Shown: positions 1-12,387, numbered from the stretch's first letter. The stretch is DNA of 64,000 nt from Pyrrhoderma lamaoense (GCA_002794735.1 NBAZ01000036.1:1-64000), one strand, 5' to 3'. The notes: generated from the sequence alone by a model not told the origin. Numbers and translations: made by a program.

Positions 1-1499
1 TTTTGCAATATCTTTTTGAAGTCTGTGCGCTTAAAGCTCGGAATATGAGATTGCTGAGTGAAGTTCCGGAAAGAATGGCAAGTAGCCTTTACTGTGTTCC
101 ATCTTGTTTTGTCTTAGTACGAATAGCCATCTAGGTCTCTGATATTAAGTAACTTGTGCTTTGACGAGTGTCTTCGTCTCTTTGAAAAGGTGTATAGATA
201 AATGACATTATGACTGACCCCCTCCATACACGCAGGGGAAGGTAAAAATTGGGACTAAATTGGAGTGTAGAGTGATGTGGGTATGAAGCAAGGGTGAAGC
301 AAGCCTGCATGTAACGGCTGAAGGTCATTGAAAATATAAATGGGAAAGTTGCATAGCGATGGCGTTAAGTGAATCTCGGCGGATGATTACTAGTTGAATG
401 CAGAAAAGTAAGAGTCACTCAGTACTAAAGCACATAAGATATAACTGAGGCCTCATAATTATAATCAAGCATGCACTATAAAGCTTGATGCGCAATACTC
501 TATGGATACATGAATACAAGGAGTTATTGCACCCAGAAACCATAGGCATGGATGTGTAGATCATGAAGCGGTTTAAATCAGGATACATATGAATGTCCTT
601 TTTATAGTGAGAACATCTTGTGAAGCGAAAGCAGAAATAAAGAAGAGGATTGAGCAACAAAAATGTGTGGAGAATGAGAGTCATGTGTCATTAGACTGAT
701 GAAATTGGGACTTAACGGGGGAAAGGTTGGTTACTCATGCGTTCCTCGGACATATAATGCTAAAAAAAGAGAAGAGCGTAAGATGGAACTTTAGAGTACA
801 GAGATAAGGTACAACAAGATATTATGTGTACATTAATGGGAGAAAAAAGATGCATGTTGGTAGAATAGAGATGACAAGTGTTTCGAGCAAGAGTAGAAGA
901 GGGTGAGTCTTGATGAGAAAAACAATGTATAGATCTATTTGTTGCGCTGAGAAGTGCACTGTACCAAATATTGACAATAGTTTGAAAGGAATAAGAACAG
1001 GGGTCCAAGCGATGAAGTGGAGTAAAATTCGAAATGAGACCAAGTTTTTGGGACTCACATGTGGAATTAAGCAAGGCTTATCCAGCTTTCTTTTAAAGCC
1101 ATCTATAGCTAGGCTGTCTCCAGGGTGGTATGCTTCATTTTCCCATTGTCTAGTAGCCGTAGTTTTGAGGCCATGGAGACTACCATGCAAGAATAAATAG
1201 GATGAACATAGTGGCAGCAGCAAATACAGAACGAGAATAGAGAAGAACCTGCCGAGTTGTGCCATTTCCCTAATTAGTCAGCATACTAATATCACAACAT
1301 TCAGATAACCTGCCCCCTAGCAGGTATATCAAAGGCTCTCAAAGTCGGCAAATGGCCTTAGCCTTTCCCAAAAATACTTAGCTAGAGGCTGGAAACGTGG
1401 TTACCTGGGTTGTCTCACAGGTGCACATTGTGCCGGTACATCGATCTTTGCACTTAGTAATTTTTACTTTCCTGCAGTCGCTGTTACGGGATTGGAGGT
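1..1499. repeat. Upstream repeat module, copy S1 (about 700-1262, minus)
   Basis: I see no confident gene here. On the minus strand, about 1262 to 700 resembles blocks at 20180-20640 and 20900-21260 and, inverted, at 27440-27700 and 28200-28450. The shared part reads into a GTGAG(T/C)-type donor near 1060 and then a conserved stretch with CTCCACTTCATCGC. A 147-codon minus ORF (1265-822) starts with a hydrophobic, signal-peptide-like segment. Only its first 60 or so codons lie before the donor-like site, so the rest is probably not translated. It may be a decayed small secreted-protein gene or a non-coding leader. I infer that it belonged to a family gene lying beyond the left edge. Confidence 0.4.
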
Positions 1500-2444
1500 T
1501 TGAAGATTCGCGGATCATCGGCTAGGTCGGAGATCAAACACAAACTGAATATAGGAAGCTGCAAATCCTGCCTATTACGAACAATAGCAAACTCAGCCAT
1601 GTCACACAGGGAAGTCCTCTCTCAAGATGAAGAAAGACCTGCGGTGTTTGAACGACTACATGCGCAGCCAGCAGAGCCATTGCTGGATCAAGTCCGTGGT
1701 TGGATAGAATCACGACAAAGGTCAGAGACTAGGACCTTACCAAATCCTACAGGAGACGTAGGTGTTCGTATAGCAGTACATGAAGCAGAACGAACTAGCG
1801 AATCTCAAGTACACAGTCAGGTGGAACGAGTCCCTTGGTACCAGACCAGGGTAGGGTGTATTAATTGCAAGAAGACTTATTCGTTACAATCGGACCTCTA
1901 CAGGATCACTTGGACAACTCTCTTCGAGATGGGAGTGGATGCTACCGAGTTTACAGTACAAGTACAGAAGTACTGGACAGACGATTCTAATCGAGAATTC
2001 CCTCATTGGGAACAAGATGTTTGGACCTTTCACTACGTTACAATCTTGGAGATAAAAAGGAAGGAAAAGGTCTGGGGTCAAGTCAGGATTGTTGTCTTAA
2101 CGAATATGGAGCATACTGGACACCAGCACGAGGAACAGTGCAGCAGTAGTGTGGTTTACTATCAAGTGGTACCACGGGATCCCCCAGAATGGGGAATACT
2201 CTTACTCCGTCAGCTACCAAGGAAAGTCTACGATCATCTCAAGTTAATTGATGTGCCTGGATACATACGATGGGGGTATCATCAATACTTCGAGGCAGAA
2301 CAGCGTGTGGCCTGTTGGGTCGGTACGGATCATACAGGGTCTTTGTGGAGCGAACGCACAACACGCTTTAGCCACAATTGGGGCTATCTAGGGTTCAGGG
2401 CAGTGGATCCTAACTCAGGGACAGGAGATTGGGAATCTCTCTAG
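1500..2444 (+). CDS. Hypothetical protein, single-exon ORF (314 codons)
   Basis: This is the longest uninterrupted ORF outside the PD-(D/E)XK and gag genes. I do not recognise the protein. An internal methionine at codon 34 is an equally good start. The N-terminal third is polar and charged. The C-terminal two thirds are rich in Trp, Tyr, His and Val, with a C-x-x-C pair near residue 120 and repeated short tryptophan-containing strands, suggesting a beta-rich globular domain. No signal peptide or membrane helix is evident. It has no introns and looks more GC-rich than the surrounding array, so it differs in character from its neighbours. It is followed directly by an octamer tandem repeat. 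It could be a remnant of a mobile element or a lineage-specific gene. Confidence 0.5.
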   Translation: MKIRGSSARSEIKHKLNIGSCKSCLLRTIANSAMSHREVLSQDEERPAVFERLHAQPAEPLLDQVRGWIESRQRSETRTLPNPTGDVGVRIAVHEAERTSESQVHSQVERVPWYQTRVGCINCKKTYSLQSDLYRITWTTLFEMGVDATEFTVQVQKYWTDDSNREFPHWEQDVWTFHYVTILEIKRKEKVWGQVRIVVLTNMEHTGHQHEEQCSSSVVYYQVVPRDPPEWGILLLRQLPRKVYDHLKLIDVPGYIRWGYHQYFEAEQRVACWVGTDHTGSLWSERTTRFSHNWGYLGFRAVDPNSGTGDWESL

Positions 2445-2448
2445 ATCA

Positions 2449-2482
2449 GATCTAAGGGTCTCAGGGTCTCAGGGTCTCAGGG
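2449..2482 (+). repeat. Short tandem repeat of an 8-nt unit (GGGTCTCA)
   Basis: About three to four head-to-tail units follow the stop codon of the preceding ORF by a few bases. Related GGGTCTTCAGGGACTTGTGG and GGACAAGTGGAGCAGGGACG strings follow at about 2500-2575. The unit is telomere-like in composition but is not TTAGGG. Confidence 0.7.
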
Positions 2483-4070
2483 AGTAATGCGATCGTACGG
2501 ACAAGTGGAGCAGGGACGATAAGGGTTTAGACATGTGTGGGATACACAGGGTCTTCAGGGACTTGTGGAGCAAGTGCCTTTAAGGTTATGGTTAGGATAA
2601 AGGAATACCCATGGTATAATGGGTGTTGATGAAGGCTATAAAAGCAGGACTTTTGGACATCGTAGAGTAGATTGTTCAGACTCACTTATAGCCGTAAAAC
2701 GGTAACAAGTTACAAACTACACTTGAAGTACAATACCTGCGCTCAGTCAAGATTGTCGTTAGCTGGCAAAGGTGTTGCTTTAAGGGTATCTGTATTGTGA
2801 TAGGACATCTAGCTTTCTCTAACATCGTTACTTGTTCTCTATCGCTGTACAGTGAGGAGACTACTTCTATACTCTCCAAGAAGGACCACGTTATCGTACT
2901 ACGAGTTATTGCATCGGCATCGTTTAGGTTGAATCAATACCTTGGTCGACACCTCGCGTGATTACCTCTTTGTCACAATCTACTTGTAGTGTCCTCGGCA
3001 CTTGGCACGACGACTTCGAGACCCCCTACCTTGAAGAAGCACCAACTGCTCGTTAGCTTTAACCGGACTAGGTGTCTATTTAGTCTGATCAACTATTCAG
3101 CACACTGCTAGCCCACCACTTTTGGCGAAAGGATTAGAGTTGCTTTATCTGGGTTATCGAACCTCTATTACTAAGGGTTGCAAATCACGCTGATCTCTTA
3201 GTTTTAAGGAAACCGTAACAGTCGCATTTAACGCCAATCGCCAAACAGATCTCCCATATATCCCTATTAATGCTCTTCAGCCATCCAGTGCAGCCTATGT
3301 GATCACCTTCGTCTTTTCTTCACACTAATCTAAATTCTAAATTAGTCTACTCGTTTACTTAACCCTGTGTGCATGGGTGGAAGTCAGCCATGGTAACCCT
3401 CCATATTGTATTGTATATGAACTGATTTAGCTCGACATCGTATGCACTCACTCAAATGATGATAACACTAATCAGAGAAAAAGGCAACTGATACTACAAA
3501 CTAAAAAAGCTGAACGTATCAAGTCAACACAATTTAGACTGTGCTTATAACTTCCTCATTTCCTTGTTTTACTTCCTGATATCTACTCTTCTACTCTCAC
3601 AAGGGACGTTCCTTACTTTTGTTCGGCCTTTGCATGATACTTTCTCTCCCATTGGTGTACGTGTATTAATTCAAGTTATTAAATCTTTCGCTATTTTACC
3701 TCTGAGAAAGATTTTCGTTACTCCTCTCTTTCTTCCGGCACTATTATACCTGTCTAAACGTATAGTACTGTGTGATTTGCTGCCGTTAATAGTTGTCCCA
3801 TCTAATTGTTCATTAAAAACACCTCTATAGACATATTTGTAATTGCTACTTGTATTCTATATATTAGCTCATCGCATCCCTCCGATGTTATATACTTGTA
3901 TTCCAGTCTTAGTAAGCGGTTGCTCCAAGTAGCTCGTATAACAATTAAGCAATCAACTAGGATATTTGATATCGGAGGTATTTATGGCACCCGAATAGTC
4001 TAAGGATTAGAGAGAAGCATCTGGTTATATGAGTAAGTTAGTGGAGCACGGCAGTCTGTGATGATGACTA
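2483..4070. other. Gene-poor interval
   Basis: No supported gene. It has short AT-rich ORFs with no conserved motif. CT-rich stretches at 3560-3760 resemble the pyrimidine-rich leaders seen upstream of family genes (compare 28680-28860 and 51130-51440). Confidence 0.4.
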
Positions 4071-5764
4071 TCAAATACCATAAGAAGAGTCAACGAATCC
4101 AGCAAACTGGGGAATACTGATGTTCTCGGCTGGGTTCATATGGTCCAAATCGAGTTTGTACACCATTCCATTAGATCGGGATCTCGCAGCCTCCAACAGG
4201 CTTAGAGACATACGACTTCCAACGAGACATAAGAAAGCCGTATTCCCGAGTAGACTGAAGACAACTTGTTCGATTCCAGCCTCACCAAGATTTATCCGAG
4301 TATATACGATATTAATAGCAGAGCATATTATAATGCTTATCAAGACAGAGGAGCATGTTATGAGATACTCAATACAAGAGTGAGTAAAGCAAAGATACTT
4401 ACAGTATGTAGTAGCGGATTTGATCTTTAAGCATTACTTTTATGATGTTAGATGCTTCCAACCCTGTCACTCTCCTATCTTCAATGGCCTTGTAAATAGT
4501 CAGAAGTATAAGTAAGAGTCCGAATGCTGCTGTCCAGATCCTGCCAGATGATGTTAGTGGTTTAACACTTTACGACCGGTGGACCCTCACCAATCAATGA
4601 GCTGACAGAGATTTGCACGCTTAACCCAAAAATCATCTAGAATACCACACACTGTTATATCCTCAGGAAGAGCATATGCTTTGCTTTGACAGTCAGCTCT
4701 GCTTCACAAAGATTTATCTTAAGGTACATAGACGTACAGCGCTCAGACAAGTTAATCAGAGTAGCGAATATTAACTTCGCTATCAACTCGAAAGAGATAA
4801 GCGAGTATAAAAACATAGATAGTAGTTTGTCTGCAAGAATTAAAATTAGTTACATGAAATGATTAGGATGTACTTACTCCTATTCCAAAGTACAAGAACT
4901 CGGAGCATGAGAAGGTCTGTGTCATCGAAAATGATAGTACGGTGTCACCAAAATGTAAATAATTCTATCGATAACACTTACAGTCGATCATAACGCCAAT
5001 GAGAGTATCTAGCTCATATCAGCTTTAACGTAGATTGAGACTAACATTAATACAGCCATACCTCCAATATCTCCCCCCCAGTTAGCGAGTTGACCTATCA
5101 AATCAGATTTCATCACTAAATAGAGAAAATGTGCCCACATCTAAAGAGCATAGTCCGGTATAGTTAGATGGATATCGTGTTGAATGATAGATTGATAAGT
5201 GCATACAGTGCTGCTGTTTCATGAAGGGATGTAGCTTCAATGATTCCCGAATATCATAAGTCAAAATCTTATACTATGGTCGGTATTCATGGCTACCAGT
5301 ACTAACCAAGATATTTTGAGATGGCACCGAGTATACCAATATAACGATTCTAACAATAGCATATGTAAAGTACTTACACATGGAAAAATAGTGGTATATT
5401 CAGGAATGTACTCACAGCAAAAAACAAAATAGTTGCCAAAATGTGCTTCGGTCTCTAGTTGATCTTGAGTAAAGTACTTTAAGTTGACAGGATAAAGAAA
5501 ACTCACCTTATTCCAAAAAAATTCAATCTTCTAGGTTTGAGAAAAAGTGTTGTTCCGAGCTAATAGGTAACCCTGTGACACACCTCTTCGTCCATAGTGA
5601 TTACTATTTTTCATCCCATTAGTACTAGTATCTTTGTGAATAGGGGAAAGCCCAAACATACACGTATCAAAGATCAGCATTGTACATACAGCAATCTGAA
5701 TATATCCAGCAGTCATGTCGGATCGCACAAGCTCTTTTAACTCCGAAGAAGTAATATTAGCCAT
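4071..5764 (-). CDS. DUF6533-type membrane protein, copy 1 (divergent, 14 exons)
   Basis: This is the most divergent full copy. Exon 1 (from 5764) encodes MANITSSELK and a helix ending in an IFDT motif. The 20-nt exon 2 lies near 5584-5603 and encodes ITMDEE. Exon 3 is lengthened to 24 nt and exon 4 shortened to 39 nt, so the summed frame is unchanged. Exon 5 (43 nt) encodes NRYIGILG. Exon 6 (28 nt), the AT micro-exon 7 (5139-5140) and the 33-nt exon 8 follow the family plan. The exon 12 acceptor lies just after AACAG near 4664. The last exon (4343-4071) contains FLCLVGSRMSLSLLEAA, with SLSLLE replacing the usual FLNLKE. I found no stop when the exons are joined, so this is probably functional but diverged. 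It is a membrane protein of unknown role. Confidence 0.7.
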
Positions 5765-7225
5765 TATGTGTCTAGGATATATGAAGGTAAGAATGGGATG
5801 CTGAGTGCGGATTAGAATAGTGAGTGTAAGACTTGGATACAGGTTACCTATATAGACTGCTACTACCGATGTTGCCGATGTTATATCATGCCCATCATTT
5901 GATGTCAAAGCTATGCTCACCAACATGATACGACAACAAACAAGATGCTACTGTGCACATACCACATGGTATAGATACAACGGATCATACGGCTACCGAT
6001 AGATGTTAATGAAGTCTTTCGTTATATTGATGGAGTTGTACGTTGTATTCGGCTCTTGATATTGATTATACCGTTGATTGCACCATTGAGAATAAAACAC
6101 ATAGAAAACGTATAACGTTCTTTGACAGGGAAGCTGACAAGACGTAATTAGTTAGGCACAGTTAGATAACTTGTCCCGGTGAGTCTAGGATCCCACAGAC
6201 TGCAGACCATGTACTGACGGTATTGGATATATAGTATATCTCAAAGGTTCCAATGTCCAGTAACATCGCTTTTCAGTGAACCGGGGGATCAGACGACAAT
6301 GATGCGACTGGGAGTATCCACTTTACATATCTTGCTCATTGACATGTAGTATCTTTCCATTCTCTGTGCATGATCTCCGAGAATCGTGGGGATAGACTAT
6401 CTACGAAGTAGGAGTTGCAGCTCAATTAAGCACTATCCAGCCGTTGCTGTCGCTATGTCCATGCTATCCACTCACCTTGTCAGTCTCATCACCAATCTCA
6501 AGGTTACAATTACTAAAGACCGAGTATTTGAAACCTGGCATTCTAGCAGTAGCTTAAATCATGATGGAGAATGCACGTGGAGGGAGCTGAGTAGGCTTTG
6601 TTATACTTCAAACGTGAGCTACAAACCCGGCCTTGCCCGGTTTGTACTTGCCTTCTTCCCTTCAGCCAGGTTCACATTATTTTCACGCCCTCAATCACCT
6701 TATTATGTAGGTCTGTCATACACTTTTCTTCGACTTAACATACTTCATGTAAGCACAGGTCATAGTCTTTACGGGTCCTCACAGAAACCTGTACCACACA
6801 CGCACATCAATTATGTCCATTTACAAATACAAATCATATCACAAGATACCGATACACCACATCTCGGCTGAGATGATGGAAGTATTATCTTTACAGGTTA
6901 AAAGAACTCACGATTGATCAGTTTGTTACATCGTCAGATAATAAACAAGGGAAACTGCAACTCAACGATACTGATAAGTGGTCTCGTACGGCTATTAGTA
7001 GATTCGGATCATTCAGTATTATCCGGCGACATTTCGTACAGCACTCCCATTATTAGTATTCGGCATGATAGATTCTGCCACCGTGATCTTTTTATAGATT
7101 ATCGTCCCACCAGTGCCATCACAAACATGAATTATTATCTTTATAAGCAAGCTACGATATACACTTGAAGCGCACACTTGTTTCAACCTACTTCCTAGCT
7201 CTATCCAATCTAACCTCTGCAAAAG
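5765..7225. other. Duplicated 5' flank, upstream module S7 (plus)
   Basis: About 6380-6905 carries the upstream module in plus orientation. An ORF begins at 6386, then the conserved GTGAGCTACAAACC donor-like string lies near 6613. Near 6850-6905 is the block with the gatgatggaagt core, also found inverted at 13280-13330 and 19735-19790. It leads into the exon 1 fragment of copy 2, so it is an orphaned 5' flank whose gene is gone. Confidence 0.45.
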
Positions 7226-7321
7226 ATGTCTGTTCTTGTGGATGAGACCCACGTATCAAGTCAGTTGCGAGAAAACTATATTGGGCAATGCATACAAGTG
7301 GCTATCTACTTAGTTGGTCCT
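7226..7321 (+). pseudogene. DUF6533-type copy 2, exon 1 fragment only
   Basis: An ATG at 7226 opens a typical exon 1 start (MSVLVDE, then a QLRENYIGQCIQVAIY stretch). The family match stops at the point where the SLLVYD motif and donor should follow. No exons 2-14 occur before copy 3 begins. It is a truncated copy with its 5' flank still attached. Confidence 0.7.
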
Positions 7322-7884
7322 AAAGCAGAAATAAGAGATATATCTCAAAACCGATGATCTAGGTGCAGAAAAGAGTTGATATTATACCTTCTCTTTATAT
7401 ATATATTGTTTTGAGTTGCTGTAACTTGCACTGCTTCAGTATTATATCATTTCATTGCGTTTTTCTTGATACTGATTTACTCGCATATCGGATAAGCATA
7501 GCACCTCGACTAAACACAGCCTATCCTACGTAATGGAAGTACCATCTTAATTCCAGATCAAAGAGATCAATGTTGATCAGTACATCAAATCACCGGATTA
7601 ATTTTGAGCATCACTGCAACTCACCAGTAATGATGATATAATGATGAACTTCAATTACTACTATGGAATCACTCAATCGGAACCGATAGGTTCTGGTAAA
7701 GTTGTTGCCAGTTTGATAGTCGGGGAAGGTACGTTCTGGTTCGCTATCATATCGGGTCCATAATTCCGCTATTGCTATCTCGTGCGGCAGTCACAATCTA
7801 TATAAACATCTACAATAGATTCTTGTTGCAATTGCAAACACTTCAGCCCACTGTCCCATCTTATACACTTCATTTTAATATAGA

Positions 7885-9524
7885 ATGCCCTTTGTTGACT
7901 ATTCAACCGAGGTCGCAGATCTATTGCAAGAGAACTTCGTTGGACAATGTCTACAAGCATCTGTCTTCTCACTTCTCGTATATGACACAAGTACGTTTCC
8001 TTATCATCTAGGAACGATGTAAGTCTAATATCAGTACTATTGATCAGTGATAACTATAGATAAAGAGGTAAATATACTCTTAACCAGAGAGCTTACGGCA
8101 AGTCTGATCCTAGTCTTCGTAGATCAAATATTTCTGGGTTATTTCATTCTCTTGCAACTTTTTCTTCTAGCTTACGATACGGTAGACAAAAAAATGGTAT
8201 AAGCTAACGCATATACTTTTTTTCCTTGTCAGTGTATAACCCTTATAGAGATACAAGGTATCTGATTATGATCTTTAGAACCGTTATGCTGGTATTTTTG
8301 GAGCATTTGAAAACTTGTGCTGTGCGTTTCAACACAACATGTTCATGATGTTGGTTTTTAATTTTTGGTTTTAATTCTCCTTAGTCTATTTCTCAGATGC
8401 GACAACAAATCTGTATGTAACACTTGTCAGTTTTCAAAGCATAGCTAATAATCGAAAACTCAGATGTAAATATCAGAATCTTCTCCTTTACAGAACGAAC
8501 TCAATAAATGTCAAATAAAAGGCTCTTTTTCACGATGGGCCCAGCTCACATCAGGTAGCACCAATACTATATATTACACTAGCTAGTACATAATAACTAT
8601 AAAAACTTCACAAACAGAAGCTTTCGTTGGGGTTGCGATTGACTGTACGGATTTCCCTACATCTAAATCTGAGTTTAACTAACAAAGAGACTAGACATCC
8701 TTGTGCTCCGAGTACTTGCTCTTTGGGATAATAGTGAGTGATCTGGACACTGACTGTATCTCTCTGACTCTCCTAGATAAATTATTATCGGCTTTTCTGT
8801 ATTTGGTTGTTCTCTGCGAGTCAATTGCCAAATTTGCTCTCATTGGTATAATATGTGCAGCACAAAAAAGTATGTTTTTGAATGCTCTTGTGATTTTAAA
8901 TCTGATATAGTAAAGACCAAGTGTTTGTTCTCACAGAGGAAATAATAACGTGTTTTGTGAAGGACGATAAAATTGAGCAAGCAGCTTACTACCAATTCAT
9001 CGACTGGTGAGATTGTCTCATTCACACCTCCACAACTATACGTTCATTCTCTTATAACAGGGTGATAACAGCAACCATTGGGTTCATAATTTTATCTCTA
9101 GCCCTTCTCAAAGTACTTGAACACTGGAGTCTACTAGGTCTTGAAGGGTCTAGTCTCGTGAATGTGATGATCAAGGATCAGATCATCTACTATCTTATGT
9201 ATGCACTTTTACTCCTGAAGGTACACGCTGAATCTGAACGAAGCTTGATGAAGGGTTATATTCTGTAGCGCAATAAATATCGTTGAGTCAAAGTTCAACT
9301 ATCTTGGAATACCGTCTATAAAGAAGGCTGCCACATTTGCTCTTCTCGGGAATCCCGGTTTCCTATGTCTCCTTGGGAGTCGTATGTTCCTAAATCTGAA
9401 AGAGACTGGTGATGCGAAAGTGAACGAAGGAACAGGAATTCAGATAAATATTAGCTCATCTAGTAGTATCAGTGACCCTCAATTCGCCGCTCCAGTTAGC
9501 TCTTCCTCGAACTCGGAAGTGTGA
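7885..9524 (+). CDS. DUF6533-type membrane protein, copy 3 (14 exons, 304 aa)
   Basis: Exons by my reading: 7885-7990, 8048-8067, 8123-8137, 8186-8227, 8279-8321, 8397-8412, 8464-8465, 8522-8554, 8618-8644, 8695-8733, 8777-8869, 8937-9006, 9061-9198, 9254-9524. Joined length is 915 nt with no internal stop. The DUF6533 core reads TIDKE-IKYFW-TKKWYKLTHILFFL-NRYAG across exons 2-5. Exon 6 is 12 nt shorter than usual (16 nt), a whole number of codons. Exon 13 carries IKDQIIYYLM; exon 14 carries CSAINI and FLCLLGSRMFLNLKE. Most copies share the hydrophilic Ser/Asn-rich tail ending near QFAAP. A solo LTR lies 62 bp downstream, and the gene itself looks intact. Confidence 0.85.
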
Positions 9525-9586
9525 CACTGTGAGGTGTCGTATCGCATGCATCATTCTTTAGGATATAGTCAATGATCTGACACTAC

Positions 9587-10341
9587 TGTAGGACCAGCTA
9601 AGTGTTTGGCCGGTCGTAGTGCATTTATAATGCACTTTCTAACTCGCCGAGAAGTCCATTGCTACTACTCGGCCGCGCGCCTCGTTCATTTCTCTTACTA
9701 TTTAGCTTCACTTTCTACTCTTACTCGAGGGTAGGGTTCGTTTATACGACCCCCTCGTTTCTGATAGCTTAAACCCTTCGTCCAGTGGCATATAGCCACC
9801 TGGACTCCATGCTTTCCTTATTATCTAACCTTTATCTCGCGTTTTGCTATATAAGCCTCCAGACTTGAGGCCGTAGTGAATCACTCAATTCCCAATCAAT
9901 TCCTAGCTACTCCTCTCGGTCGCTATCTTTCTACACCCCCCCCCGAGTAGCTCTCTACTAGTCTCCTGTACTCTTTATCTACTTCTCTGCTGCTTTATTA
10001 GGCTGCCCGGGCGCGCTTGTAACGCTCTGACCGTACCGCAAGCCGTCCGGGCGGACTGAAATACTTACACTTTTACCTCAAAATACAGCCTCGGTCGGGC
10101 TCTGTTCTATGCGTTTCTACTACTTTTACTGGTCTGTGAAGTCTCAGCTTGCCTCGAGGTCTCTATCAGTCTCTACGGTCCGACCGAGATCTCGGCCGGA
10201 CGGCCGAGGTCGAGTATCTCGCTATTTAGCCCCCAAATCTTAGCCTGAGCATCGTGTCTGGTGTAGGCAGACTCTAAACCCCACGTCCTCGCCACTAAAT
10301 ACAACACCAAGGTCAAAATCTGACCAAAAGTTTAGTTTTCA
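9587..10341 (+). mobile_element. Solo LTR of the gag-only retroelement family
   Basis: The 755-bp unit starts TGTAGGACCAGC and ends TTTTCA. It is nearly identical to the two LTRs of the element at 37358-41357, but in the opposite orientation. It is bordered by a perfect 4-bp target duplication, CTAC (9583-9586 and 10342-10345). It contains a CCCCCCC run near 9940. No internal element sequence remains, so it is a recombination product. Confidence 0.93.
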
Positions 10342-11396
10342 CTACCAATAGCACTAAGACTGTACTCCCTACTAGTTACATTATACAAAATTGGCAATGG
10401 AAATGATAGAGAATAAGTAGTTATCACGACCGGTGGGTGTGGGTGAGCTTCAGGCTCACATACACTATCTCCAAGTGAATGAACGATTATCATGCTTTCC
10501 GATTGTAATGTACATGTACACGTACAACCGTATCTGTTAGTCGCTAGTAATAAGTGCAACTTTATAATTTATGGTAGTTTTTGTGAAAAGTAATACACTT
10601 ACACACAATATCTTGCTTTGAACTCATATTATTGTCTTATCCGCTGTCCGTGATTACCCGATCAAAGGACCCTACTGAAGCACTCCGTTGCTTTTTTTGT
10701 AACTCATTGCTCATCGAGCCCGTATACACACCCATATCAACCCAATCTCAATATTCAACTTTTTGCCCTACCTCATTGTGATTGTAGATATCTAATACTA
10801 GTTTATGGCTTCTGCCCTCAGTTCTCACGTGCTATTTCCAATCTAGCTAGCCGTGGCAGGTCCCACCATACTCATCGTATCCATTGCTATTGATGATATT
10901 TTTTCTCGTCGCATCTATCTTTCACAAGGCAAAGAAGATAAGAAGTTCTAAGCGGAAAGGGGATGTTGAATAGAAGGAGGGTTGGAATGTGGAAATGAAT
11001 GAAGGATTGAGTATGGTGAGCAATGATAATCCCTTTTGACAATAAGCTTTCCGTTGTTGGGACCGAAAGCTTTGAAGAAGAGAAAGACACCGTTGCAGTC
11101 AGTTACAACTTGGTAGGAAGGATGAAGCAAAATTCTCGTACAAAAAGGTGGTAAAGAAAGCGTAGCTACCTTTATTCGAAAAGAGTTTCCTTGTGGTAAC
11201 TTTGTTCATAACTGCCTTTAAGGCGCCAAGTACTACCACAGACTGGAACTCCTCGCACGCACAGGACTCTTAGATCTGAAGTTGTTTGGGTTCGGGGCCC
11301 TCCTTCTTCTTTCTCAACTGGCAAAGGCACGCGCCTTCGTTGCACTATGAGTACTATGTCAGGTCTTCCCTTTCGGTGTAGCAAGTCAACATAACG
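10342..11396. other. Gene-poor interval
   Basis: No conserved coding signal. Short ORFs on both strands at 10332-10559, 10887-11130 and 11172-11492 lack family similarity. The minus ORF at 11492-11172 overlaps the start of the plus-strand broken ORF; the two cannot be told apart by inspection. Confidence 0.3.
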
Positions 11397-12046
11397 CGAC
11401 CGAGGCTTCAATAATGGGTGTCGAGCTCCCAAGATAAAACGTTCAGAATCTTTCTCTTCACCGAACATGAATGGACTGGGCCACACACTCAAGCACGCAC
11501 CTTCTTATAAAAGCGTTTCTGTCCGTTCTAACGGCTCCCGCATGAGCATTGACGACCAAAAAGAGGATATGTTATCCACCTCCCACTCGTCACAAATTGA
11601 CATCCACCCATCTAGTGATGACGAAGATAAGACGCGCTCCGGAACCTCAAGAAACAGAAGGTATCTCATAGTGAAGAAAATAAACAAAAACTGTGAAAGC
11701 CTACTCCTCCGCGACACTGAAAGTAAAAGGAGCAAAAACTACCTCAAAGGTGTAAGTCGGGCCAGAAACGTTCAACCCAAGAAACTGGTTATCTCGGAAC
11801 TCGAGGCTACACTTCCTCACCCCCATCCAGAACCTGCTCCCCTCATCTCGTAATGGGCTATTTACTTCAGTCCTGATTACGCATTTTTACTGGATGTCGA
11901 TAATAATTCGAAGTTCTCCTCTCCTATCACCTCGGTAAAGCCCGTTAAACGACTTCGTCAGGTGAAGACAACAAACTTCCCACCAGTTGGTCGCAGATGC
12001 ATCTTCTTCGGACATCTCTCTACCCCTATTGAATTTGATCATGAGT
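11397..12046 (+). pseudogene. Broken ORF of unknown function, ending at an LTR relic
   Basis: An open frame runs from after a TAA near 11395 through an ATG at 11467 to a TAA at 11851-11853. It then stays open in the same frame for another 64 codons to a TGA at 12044-12046, four bases before the LTR relic begins. Translated residues are basic and serine-rich (RNRRYLIVKK, RSKNYLKG), with an acidic patch SSDDEDK. I do not recognise it. One in-frame stop and an abrupt end at a mobile-element border suggest a gene broken by a nonsense change and a rearrangement. It could instead be an exon with the stop lying in an unseen intron. Confidence 0.4.
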
Positions 12047-12049
12047 GAG

Positions 12050-12387
12050 TGTAGGACCAACTAAGTGGATAGCCGGTCGTAGTGCTTTTCTTATGCACGT
12101 TGTAACTCTCCCGGAGAGTCCATTATCACTATTTTCCCTTACTCTCGACCGCGTTACCAGCCCATTTCTCTTACTATCTGGCTTTAACCCTTATTTTTAC
12201 TTGAGGTCTCTATCTTTCTCTAGTTTCGGCCGGGTTTTTGGCATTTTTCCCTACGGCGAGTTTCTCGCTTTTTAGACCCCGAAATCGAGCCAAAGCATCG
12301 TGTCTAATGTAGACAGGCTCTAAACCCCAAGTCCTCGCCACTAAATACGAATAAAGGGTCCAATTCTGACCTAAACTTAAGTTTTCA
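12050..12387 (+). mobile_element. Shortened LTR relic (338 bp)
   Basis: Both LTR ends are present (TGTAGGACCAAC to GTTTTCA), but the middle 400 bp or so of the 758-bp LTR is missing and the rest is diverged. No 4-bp target duplication is seen (TGAG on the left, GCAG on the right). It lies exactly between the broken ORF on the left and truncated DUF6533 copy 4 on the right, as expected if ectopic recombination or a deletion joined two sites. Confidence 0.85.

Noticed and set aside
822..1265. 147-codon minus ORF as a secreted protein gene
   Set aside because: The signal-like start is plausible, but a donor-like site falls inside and the downstream frame is not kept in other module copies.
6386..6871. 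161-codon plus ORF as a gene
   Set aside because: It spans the upstream module and its reading frame is not conserved in paralogous modules.
7300..7322. A 22-of-23 match between the end of exon 1 fragment copy 2 and the LTR terminus at 63537-63559
   Set aside because: Eight of the bases belong to the family exon and only about 15 are LTR-like; the LTR body would have to lie on the side occupied by the exon. Probably coincidence or microhomology.
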